Positions 9,521 through 21,500 of a DNA stretch of 64,000 nt are shown in pieces. Position 1 is the first letter of the stretch; every line of letters begins with the position of its first letter. The stretch is taken from NCBI GenBank assembly GCA_021014325.1, contig CM037472.1:28420234-28484233 (forward strand), given 5' to 3'. The DNA comes from Plazaster borealis. Taxonomy: Eukaryota; Echinodermata; Asteroidea; Forcipulatida; Labidiasteridae. The position numbers and the translations under genes were made by a program. A model generated the notes under the pieces. It searched no databases. It was not told where the DNA came from and was given only the letters and a program-made list of their open reading frames with translations.

Positions 9521-12500
9521 CTAGGGAGAGCAGATAGACAAAGATCATTCTCTTGTCTTTAAACTCTGCATCCATAGAGGGTACCGCCTTTCCAGGCTGC
9601 GTATTTATTTCACCACTCAAAATTTCAAAGCTATTTCACACCAAACTAACCTTTACCATCATGATAAATAGCTTTGTATGATTCTTAGAATAAATAAAAT
9701 AAAAATTCCATACAGTTTCTAATCAACACAAACAGCAACTTCATCATGAAACTTCAGCTAACCTTGAATCCACACAAGTAAGGCTGAACAAAACAGATGT
9801 AAATACACAATACAATGTTACAAAAACACACACAGATAAACAACAACACAAAACATAGGTCTTATAATTCGGAGAACGTTAATTTTCAAAAGATGTGCTA
9901 TGTCACCAAATGATTCTGGTTACTGCCTTGTATTTTGAGCAGCTCTCGGAAGATGTTTTGGTCGGTGCATTTTACATAAACAAAGTGTTTCTGGTCTTGG
10001 TCCTCATAACACGCTCTTGGTGAGCAAAGTTGTTAACTTTCCTGCTAGAATAGATCTATGAAATTGAACTAAGGTGTCCATCTTGAAGAAAACCAACTCA
10101 TCACATCTATCTGCCTTAAAAATTGAACATGTCAAAACAATTAATAAACAAACACATGTAAATGCTAATTGTACAAACCCACAACATATTTTAAAATCTA
10201 CCAACAGATCTATTGAATAAAACACACAGAAGCCTAAAAAAAAAACTAACAAAAACTAATGACGAGCACACATGACTATGATAAGAAATAATTGTGAAAT
10301 TTTCAATAACATACATAATTTGTTGAAATAAATTGTTGCCGCTGACTGTTAGTCAGTAACTTTTTATAATACTGCTGGCTGAGAACTTGTTTTTACACCT
10401 GATTAACCATGTGAGAGATTATGTGTAACAATGTGTAACACAAGTAACCATGTCTAACAAGAGTTATCATGTGTAACAAGAGTAACCATGTGTAACACAA
10501 GTTATCATTTGTAACAGAGTAACCATGTGTAACAAGAGTTATCATGTATAACATGAGCAACCATGCATACTGAGAGTTATCATTTGTAACACAAGTGAAA
10601 ATTGATTCAGGAAGTTTCAAAAATGAGTGTTTGCAAAGCGTAGAAGTCATACGATGTCTGAGAAGTACATCTGTAGATACATGTTGGCCTATTGGCTGTT
10701 GAGGTAGGGAAATGAGAAGATAAGGAATATGAGATTCACACCATGCAGAGTTTTTTTAACGATTGATTAGTACACCAATCTGGGCGTGTTGTCCCAATCA
10801 GCCTACCGGTATTCGCTGGCCCAGTCTTGTCCTCTTTAAAAGTGGCGAATAAAATAAATGAAGAATAAAAGACATAAAGTGCCAAGATATCAAGATATCA
10901 GGATATTAAGACCAGGTATGATATTTGGCCCTTGAAAAAAGAGTAGGACAATTTATTGAGTACAAAAATATTACACCTGTAAGACACATCTACACCATTT
11001 TGTACTCATTTAGACAAGACATGCCCGTGTTAAGTTTGAAACTATCAGAAAACTGTTAAACAAATAACTTTATAAGGTGACCTGCACAAAATGACCAGCC
11101 TGTTTATCACCCTAGTCTAGTCCATGGTTTTATCATTCATAGCTTTCATGTCTGAAATTTCAAGGCGACCGGTAAGTTGCCCTGTGTTTGGGCACAATAT
11201 GAAAGTGCTGTTCACTGCTGGCTTAAAGGAGTCAGTTTCCTCTACTTTGAAAAAAGGCAAGTGAGTCTTGATTCCTTGAATTGTGAAATAACCAAATAAA
11301 CTTGGATTGCAAACATTTAAAAGAAAAAAACACACAATATGCCTTGGACTAGGCATGGACTAGGGTAGTAAATTTCTTGGGCTTGAGTTCACAAGGAGCT
11401 AAGATTGTTCTTAAGATGTGTATCCATCTTAACTGCCAAGCAAAGTGTGATGTCACAACACAAACCACTCTGGCGATAATGGCAACTCATTTTAAGATGA
11501 GTCTTCGTGCTTTATTGTGATCTAATTAGTTACAACGGCGAGTCCCGTTAGTGAGTCCCGTTGCGTTTATAGATGACGATAGAGAGCTAATAAATCTTTG
11601 GAAGCAGTGGACTACGGACTGCCGCATGGCAGGGCTGCAGGGTGCTGCCCAGCCACCGATCACGCCTGACTGGTTTATTATGTAACATCTCAACATAGTC
11701 AATATTCACTACAGCTTTGTGAAATCGAGCCCTGAGCACTTCGTGCAGGTAAAACCATTCTAGTACAATCTTAGGGATGGCTTCATGCAATCAGGTATTC
11801 ATCAAACGTTACTTGAACTTGTATCAATGTATACCCCTTAGTGACAATTCCATAGTTACTTGTGTTACATTGACCATAAAATCAGAACATGGTTTCGGAA
11901 TAATTTTGTATAGGTTGACAGTTCGTAGTGATAATTATAAATTTCATTTTACATTAAAATGATAACAGCAAATCAATTTTCTGATACCTATGGTCAACAT
12001 AACACTAGAAACCATGTGTTAGAGAGTAACCATGTGTAACGAGAGTTATCCTGTGTAACATGAGTTACCATGTGTAATCATGTGTTAGGGAGTAACCATG
12101 TGTAACAAGAGATCATCTGTAACATAAGGAACCATGTGTAAAGAGATTTATCATATGCAACATGAGTAATCATGCATAGCCATTTGTTAGGGAGTAACCA
12201 TGTGTAACATGAGTAACCATGTGTAACGTGAGTAACCATGTGGTACAAGAGATCATGTGTAACACAAGTAACCAGGTGTTATGATCGACAGTTATCATGT
12301 GTAACAGGAGTAACCATGTATAGTCGAGTGTTAGGGAGTTACCATTCGTAACCTGATTAACCATGTGAGAGATCATGTGTAACAATGTGTAACACAAGTA
12401 ACAATGTGTAACAAGAGTTATCGTGTGTAACAAGAGTAACCATGTGTAACGAGAGTTATCATGTGTAACAAGAGTAACCGTGTGTAACAAGAGTTATCAT

Positions 12501-15500
12501 ATGTAACAGAGTAACAATGTGTAACAAGAGTAACCATGTGTAACAAGAGTTATCATGTGTAACACAAGTGACAATGTGTAACAAGAGTAACCATGTGTAA
12601 CAAGAGTTATCGAGTGTAACAAGAGTTATTGAGTGTAACAAGAGTAACCATGTGTAACAAGAGTTATCATATGTAACAGAGTAACCATGTGCAACAAGAA
12701 ATATCATGTATACCATGATCAACCATGTGTAATGAGAGTTATCATGTGTAACACAAGTAACCATCTGAAAATTTATTCAGGAAGTTTCAGGAAAAATGAG
12801 TGTTTGCAAAGAGTAGAAGTCATAAGATGTCTGAGCAGTACATCTGGAGATACATGTAGCCTATTGGCTGTTGAGGTAGGGAAATGAGAAGATAAGGAAT
12901 ATGTGATTCACACCATGCAGAGTTTTTTTAACGGTTGATTAGTACACCAATCTGGGCGTGTTGTCCCAATCAGCTTACCGGTATTCGCTGGCCCAGTCTT
13001 GTCCTCTTTAAAAGTGGCGAATAAAATAAATGAAGAATAAAAGACATAAAGTGCCAAACTGTTATCAAGATATTAAAACCAGGTATGATATTTGGCCCTT
13101 GGAAAAGAGTAGGAAAAATTATTGAGTACAAGAATATCGCACCTGTGAGACTCATCTACGACATTTTGTACTCATTTAGACAAGACATGCCCGTGTTATT
13201 TCTAATAATACTCATACATCATAACATTGGCTGTAATAACCACAGTAACTTGTGACCTCAGGCAAGCTCAGAAACTTTGACATTCATAATGGAGCCTAGC
13301 TAGACCATTGCATCTGACTCGTAGCGCATTTTGAAGCAGTGTGGGCGCATCCATGATTGCCTGTAAGCCTATGTCAAAGCTTGAAATTTTGTACGGCTGC
13401 TGTAAGCTACTAACCTATCAGTGCATACAATTTTGTTTAGCATTTTGATTGTTCCAATAGAATGCTACGACCCACACTTTGTGTCTGCTGCAATTCGCAA
13501 TATTTTTTACCGCTTTAGGGTGTGTGTGAACCAAATTTAAAAGTGGTTAAAAAAGGCAGTCAAAATAAGCTAAAACAGCTGTTGAAACCGCCCTTATGTG
13601 GTCAAAATACCGTCAATACTTGCACGATCCAATTGGAACGTTCTTACCATTCAGAGTTTTGAGACACTACACAGAAACACATTATACCTGGAGGGTACAT
13701 CATGTAATAATCTCTTCTCTGAAGAAGTGGTGACTTGAGTAAAAGTGTTTCCGTTTAAAACATTTTAACTTTTGACACGTTGATTTCACAAAATAAAATT
13801 CCAACATCATAATTGTCAAGACATGTTTCAATTTGACCGAAGCTTACCTTTGGACAAGTGCCCACCTTTCATGGATGCAGCTTCGTCGTCCTCCTCTTGT
13901 ATCTCTGGTAACTCTGGTAAGGTGTCAGCTCTTTCTAAACTTATCTGAATATTTCAACATAAATACATGAGTTGTGTTTCAACATAGAGTGAGGGTTTCT
14001 TTTTCTGGGCAGAATCAACATTCACAATTTTAAATCTACATTTGTAGTGTTTTCAAACTGATGCGGTCAATGTAATTTCTTCTTTTTGCAAATAAAAATT
14101 ATCTTATGTCTTATGGCTTATGTCTTATAACTTAAATCTACCCAAATTGCATACATTTAAAAAGTTGCGAAAAAAGGGTCCAAAACTGAAGGCCAAATTT
14201 CAACCTATGGTTTGTCATAACCTTCTGGGTGTATGACTGTCAGGAAGATCGAGGGTTACGATTATTGCGACTAGAACATTGTGTGCAATTCCATTAGTGC
14301 AGTGCTTTATAGGGCTTAGTTGTTAGTCAGAAAAAAACCCTCTTGATAAATAGAATTGCATAAAACGAGGGCAAACCTTTCCTCGCCTTCCACTTCTAGG
14401 ACCCCCGTTCAACTCCCACCAGGGGCACTATGTGGATTGGGTTTTCAGTCCCTACCTGATTGCGTGGGTTTTCCCTGGAATAATTGTCTGGGGTTTTCGT
14501 CCCACATCTAAAATTGAAACTTCCTTCCTTGTCTTCTCTTCATGGGGTTCTTGGCTAGAGCAGTGATTAAGTTCGCTTTTCTGAGAGTCCTTGGCTTCAC
14601 AACCAGACATAAAATAAAATAAATGGTCTATAACTATTCTCACCTTTGGAGGTACGACACGTGGTGGGGGCGGTTTAGGCCCAGGTGGTTTGACATGAAG
14701 GATTGGTTTTGGCTGAGGGACTTCGATATCAGGCTCCTCTTCTATGATATTATCAGCCCTGGAATCATAAATAAATAATAATAATAACAATTAGATTTAT
14801 TGAGCGCCTCACGCTGAACCAATATGAAAAAGTGGGCTCAACAGGTATATTTTCAGCTGATTTATTATTTATTCATTATAAAACTTTGACGTGGCATATT
14901 TCGACACACCCCTCAGACAAGGGTCGCTGTCAGCACTTGCTGACGTATGTTAATATTTCCATTGTCTCAACCACATCGTAAATAAAAAAGAAAGCAGTCA
15001 AAACAAGAGACAAGTACTTAACAATTTAACGATTGTACTGAAAAAAAAACACAAAAAAAGTAACAGACTCACCAGAATATAAATTTAAGAAAATTAAACC
15101 AAAATAATTAACTGCCTCAGACAGATGAGGTTAACATGTGGGCCACAGTGAGATCACTTAAGGTTGTCATATTTCCTTGACAAAACCTTCAACAACTCTT
15201 AATATCTTATTTATTTATTTATTTTTTCATCCTGGGGAAACATTTCATTGAAACACTCTTTCCCAAAGGGGGGGGGGGCAGCGAGAACAAAACATTCATT
15301 AATTTCAACAAAAACAAAATTTCAGTAAACAATTTTTCAAAAATAACTGAACACTGGAAGCGGCAAAATATGGGAAGCACTTAACCACATCTTAAAGAAA
15401 TACCAAACTAAACTTTTCACTTACGTGAGGGTAGGAGCTCTCCGTAATGATCCACCAAGCTGTAAAAACGAAAAATGAACAACAAAGCGTCATATTTCGA

Positions 15501-18500
15501 ACAATCAGTCAAATTTCATCAAGCTGTTATTTTTTTATATATGAGATATTGCCTAACATTACAAGGCCGGACGGCCACTTCAAGGTGAGAGCTACACTTA
15601 ACTGATTTGGGCTATCGACCAAAATCAATTATCACCAGGGGCACTTTGCCACCTACTCCTGGGGCTGAAACAGGGTTACCCCTTCACAGTCCGTAAGGAT
15701 GTAGGCATGGGTATCATCCAATAGGAGCCTGGCTGGTAAAGCAGAATGCACTACCTTCCCAAATTTTTACGAAGCAATTATGGTTAAGTGCCTTGCTCAA
15801 GGGCACAAGTGTCATGACCGGGATTCAAATCCACCCTCTGCTGCTGACAACACCAGAGCTTGGGTTCGGTGAACTAGACCGCTCGGCCACGACACGCCAC
15901 ATGCATGTTTATTGAAACTAGAGGATGGGAATGAATGCATTATTCATTCAAAAACTAATGATGCACTGTCCCTTTATCAGTTAATTTTAACCAACAAAAA
16001 ATAATTTTGGGGGGATTATGGCTGCTTAAATTGAGATGGATGGCTGTGCGTGATGTATGAGTAGGTCCTAGTATGAGGTGTCGTTACCGTCAGGGAGTCA
16101 GTCAGAGATCCTCTACCAGACTGTCCTTTCAGAATCTTGTTGAGTTCTTTCAGCTACAGGAAACAAAAACAAACCAGACAGAATCTTTTTTAGTGATGAG
16201 ATCATTGTTTAGCGTTTACCCTCCACTGATGTACCCTAGAGCAGTGTATAGCGTTTACCCTCCACTGATGTACCCTAGAGCAGTGTATAGCGTTTACCCT
16301 CCACTGATGTACCCTAGAGCAGTGTTTAGCGTTTACCCTCCACTGATGTACCCTAGAGCAGTGTATACTGGGTGCTCTCCCCACAAGTCCTGCAGGAAAT
16401 AACCCACAGGCATCCCCCGTGGAAATCAACAGAATCTTTGATGCATGTAATGAAACAATTTTTCATTTGACGGACCAATAAACATGAATATGAAATATGA
16501 GCTTATCATCTTTGCAAACATATCCCTTTCCCTTCTGCAGAGCAACTTATGGCCATTTTTATCATGCTGCCATAATCTTGTTCCCTGAGTGCCGAAGCAA
16601 TGAGACATATCGATTCGCAATTTACAAAGAGCACCAGACTACCTTCTATTCCATACCCAGTTTGGTTCATGGGGTCTTTGCGAAACCTAGTCTAAGGCTA
16701 CAGCTGCGGCTTAGGCTCTGATCGTCTGATTGAAGTCATGTAGCTGATGGAGTCTAAGCCGGAGCCGAAGCTGAAGCCATGGTTCGAAAAGAGCCATAGA
16801 AAAAGAACATGGAGAACACTAAGTGAATCAATATCCATGACACTCAGTTGTGAGACTTTCTTATGGGCGTGGGCAGCCATTTCATTACGACAGGCTTTTA
16901 CGCGTGTATAGACCTTATGCACACGACGTCATTTGAGTAGGGCGCCCTCGGCTAGAGGTCAAAAGAAGGTTGCTCATTGGCCAATCCTGTGCACCGTGGG
17001 TACATAGATGTGGTTTTTCCATTGTTTCATTATCGTTTTACCTCTAAGATCGGGCATGAATTGCGAAGTGGTATCACATAATGCTTCTACAATTTTAAAA
17101 AAAAAAAGGATACGTAAAATTCCACAGCAAAATCGGACATGTCTGGGCATATGGGAGTCAGTGCTGACACAAAGGTCTACAACTTGGTTCTAAATTTTAG
17201 GAGGCATGTTGAAATAATAACATTTCCACCTTTTGGTAACCCCTGGAGTTATAGATATCAAGGAACTTTTAAGAACAGTATCCTCAGCACCAGAGAAGTA
17301 GATCAAAGAGCAAGATTACCTTATATCTGAAAAAAACATAACAGTTAACTTTTCTTCAACGGGCAGACTGTAGAAAGTCTCAATTCAGATAAAATTCTCA
17401 TCCCTAAATGGTTAACTTCAAACAGTTCTTGATGATGGAAATCAATTCAAATCGAATCAATTCAATTCAGTTCAACTAACTTCAGTTTTGTTTACCAAAC
17501 AAAAACCTCCAAGGACTACAAACTGTTTTGGTTAACAAAGAAAACAATTACTCCAAAACATTGAATAACGTTGACGATACTAAAAACGAAATATCTACCT
17601 CTGCTGGGTTCATCACAGTGATGTCTCCCAGGATCTCCTTACGCCAGCTTCCTGTATTGCGGACCTTCAACCGTGGCTTGTGTTTGGCAGCGGTCACGAC
17701 TGATGCCAGCTGCCCAAGACCAACAGGCTTCGAACTGCTGTTCAATGTTGCCTACAGATCCCAATAGGAAAGAATAAGTATCTTGCGACAAGTTTGACTG
17801 TGAAGTTGTCAACAAAAAATAATATGCAGAACTTGTTTAGAATGTGCTGTTTTATCAATCATTTTTATTTTTGATACTTTCACACGATTTTTGTGTGTAA
17901 ATGTTTAAAGGCACTGGACACGTTTGGTAATTACTCAAAATATATGTTAGCATAAAAACTTACTTGGTAACGAGCAATGGAGAGCTGTTGATAGTATAAA
18001 ACATTGTGAGAAACGACTCCCTCTGAAGTAGTGTAGTTTTTGAGAAAGAGGTAATTTTTCACTAAAAAAATTGAATCTGAGAAAGACTTCAGGCCTGAAG
18101 CCTTTCTGCATCTGAAAGCACACAAATTTGTGCAACAAGTGTGTTTTTCTTTTATTATTTTCTTGCAACTTTGATGACCAATTTAGCCCAATTTTCACAG
18201 GTTTGTTATTTTATGCATATGTTGGGATACACCAAGTGAGAATACTGGTCTTTGACAATTACCAAACGTGTCCAGTGCCTTTAAAAGAAAAATTATAATT
18301 GGGTAAAATGAAAACATAAGTTCATAAAGTAATGTTCCATCATCAGCGCCTGAAGTCATGAGGCTGCTCAGCGTAAAAATATTACTTAACAACAATACAC
18401 GCTAAGCAAAAGCAGAGAAGGGTCTTCAAAATGATTTGGGTTTTTTACAATTAAAATCTGTTCACTCTCATGTGAGCTCAATTTCCTTACTGATTGAACA

Positions 18501-21500
18501 CATTTTAAATGAATTTCAGCAAAGGTCACTTATTGCCGTGGCACGTTTTGTCAAACAAACAAAAAATTATGATTGTTTTAAATTTTTAATTGTTTAAGAC
18601 TCTGCTAGGGTCAAAACGTCAGGCCACTAACTAATTTTTGCATTTATACCATAGGTCCTTTTGGTTGGTAAGCAGTTGCAACAGCTAATTCTCATTTCTT
18701 ATTTTGTTTTTCTTTCTTCAAATGAGTTCAAATGGACCCTAGATGAAAGGAATGCTTACATTCGGCAAAGTTGCGTCCCCTCCATCAAGACTTCCCAAGG
18801 TGCCTGGATTCCATGCTGGTCTAGGGCTCTCCGGTGCCGGACTGTCGGCCCCCAGCCCCTGGAAGTGAACCACTGTATTGATTTTGATCTCCTTGACATG
18901 GGATGCCGGGAACCAGCCACAGTTGTCATTGATCTGACCCTCCCACCAATCATCTTGCTGCAATGTAAAACAAGGGAATAAAACGCACCAATCAGCATGG
19001 TTTAATTAAAAATTGCAACAGTCTCCATAGTGGAATCTTGATGTGCATGACAAGTACAAACAAAGTTTCAAGCTTATATCCGTGTCTGAATATATTTTCA
19101 ATTTTGTATTTTGTTATTGCACTAAAAATTCTTACTCTTTGACTTGACCAAAAGCATTTGTGTTCTTGATGTGTTACGCATGAAAGAACAAAAGGCTCCA
19201 ATCATTGCCCAACACCATAATGGTATAGACATCAATGAAGGCTAACATTTCTTGTGAATAAAAAACATCCAGCCACTTTCACTTGCTCTATACCCAACCA
19301 AATTGCCACTGTCACCAAAATTGGTTTGCCTTTTGCCTTCACGTAAAGTAGGACTCCACCTTAAAGGTAGGATCATCGTTTGGTAATGACCCCGGACAAA
19401 ACTTGTGCAATTTCTATCCGAAAGCTTACTTGTTATAAAGATGGTTATTGTAGTAAGCATCCTGCAAAATTAATTTGTCTGAAATACCCCCGTTTATTAG
19501 AAATCAATCAAAACATTTGAATCAGAGAAACGATTCATGCATTGAATCATTTGAGGGTTGGTGTCTGTACCCGAATGCTGTGGCCAGAGATGCGGTTGGT
19601 ACACGCTGTCACCTCGCTAAATGTGGATGGATTTGACTTTCGTGTTTTCTCAGCAAGTAGACACTGTGATCAGGTGGAGATTTCACAGGTGACTATGATT
19701 GTATCTTTCTTTATAATTTTATAAATAACCATTACATTGACAAAAAAACAAACAATGACCCTACCTTTAAATGTTTTTTCAGAGTCAACAAGGCATAATA
19801 AATAAACATTAGTCTACAAGTTTCCAGTTATCCCGTTCAATAACCATCCACCAACCCTCAGGTCCTTACCTTCTTCACGACCGTGACTTCATCACCGACG
19901 TTGAGATCCAACTCCTGATCTTTGGTGCCTCTGTAAGCCGTCACCACAACGATCTTAGTCTTGGGCGGTTTCTTCTTCTTCTTATTCATCATCTTCTTCT
20001 TTAGTTGCTTCCGTTTTCGTTCTTGAGGAGTCAGGCCCGAGTAGTCCTCCTAGGGGAGGATTAAAAATACACAACCGATGATATCTTGCTATAGGTGCAT
20101 ACTCAAAGATGCCTCAAAATCTCCCCTATGCTATGCACACAACGATGAGGTAACCCATGCCACACTTTATTGTCAGGCATGATATTCAACCCTTGGAAAA
20201 AAGTAGGAAAATGTAATCGAGTACAAGGGCTGGCATTCATGTATGTAAGGTGAAGGCTTTTATAGGCTTTTCAGACTATTTAGTAACAATTTCGCTGATT
20301 TTCTAAAGCGGGCTAAAGAAATCGGAAATCAGATTAAAGGAAGGAAAAATATCATGCCTGATTTGTATATGTGGTTGATCAGTGCCATGGATTGCCACTG
20401 CAGGAATTGAGTAAAGCCCGGTTCATACTTCCTGCGAATGCGAAGCGAATTTGGCGTGAATTTGACATCACAACTCTGTTTTCGCTGCAAATTATTCGTT
20501 ACGATTTTGTGATGTAAATATTCGCTTCGCGTTCGCATTCACATTCGCAAGGAAGTATGAACCGGGCTTTAGGTTGAGAACCTTATCTCTTCCAACAGTG
20601 GCCCACATTCCATTGCAATTGAGTACAGAGGCTTCTCCGGTTTACCACTCTCATCGAAGCATGCTTGGCAATGGTTCTACTCTCTACATGAGCATGTGTG
20701 TGCCTCAAAATGCCACTGTTGTGGCATAGTGAGGTATGGGATGGTTGTCTCCAGAAGCACACTGATAGTAGGAGGGTTAATCATAAATCTCAGCGGAGCT
20801 TGGGAGTGGGGGGGGGGTGGTGAATTATCAAGAAAGATAGAGGGTTTGGTGAAGTGGAGTCTTACCTCATCAGCTCCCTCATCCTCTGGTGGTTCCGGAG
20901 TGCGGAGACTTGTTTGACTGTGGGCTTGAGAAGGTAGAGGGCCAAATCCGCCAACCACACTCTGAGGTCATGAAGGAACATCAACAGCATTTAATCCATC
21001 ATACAATAAATCATTCCTGATGAATCATATTCACTTATTACTGTCCTCAAAGTTTGCCGTTTTCAAGACAGTATAAAACTAGGTACATTGTTTTCAAATA
21101 CATACAATAATTATTATTATTTATGTTTATTTTTATTGTTACTATTTATTTGGCATACTTCACAAGACATTAAAACAAAACAGTTTAAGACAATGATCAA
21201 AATGACAAAAGAAACACACAATAGAGCGAGCAACACATGCCAGGAAAGGTAAAAGTTAACCGAATAACTGTGGCCCGAGGGCCTTCATTTCCAATGCTAC
21301 AATAAACAAAGAATATTGCTAAAAGTAACTATTTCATATACAACAGAATACGACCTGATACAATGACAAGACACACATTATACATGTACACGGCCAACTC
21401 CTGACGGAGAACTGCAGAATTAAACAAGCGGTAATTCGAGGTGACTCGATGTTGAACCCTGGAAAACCTAAAAACTTAAAACCTCCAGGCTAACCTTGAG

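Noticed and set aside
12170..12764. Long minus-strand frames rich in VTHGYS and LLLLHMIT
   Set aside because: They lie wholly in the 19-20-bp minisatellite and follow its period; no start context or splice context.
16211..16366. CRISPR-like array
   Set aside because: Direct tandem repeats without spacers in an animal intron.
16073..16429. Repetitive frames on both strands (SVYPPLMYPRAV; RVHQWRVNA)
   Set aside because: They result from a 39-bp repeat (13 codons) being stop-free on both strands.
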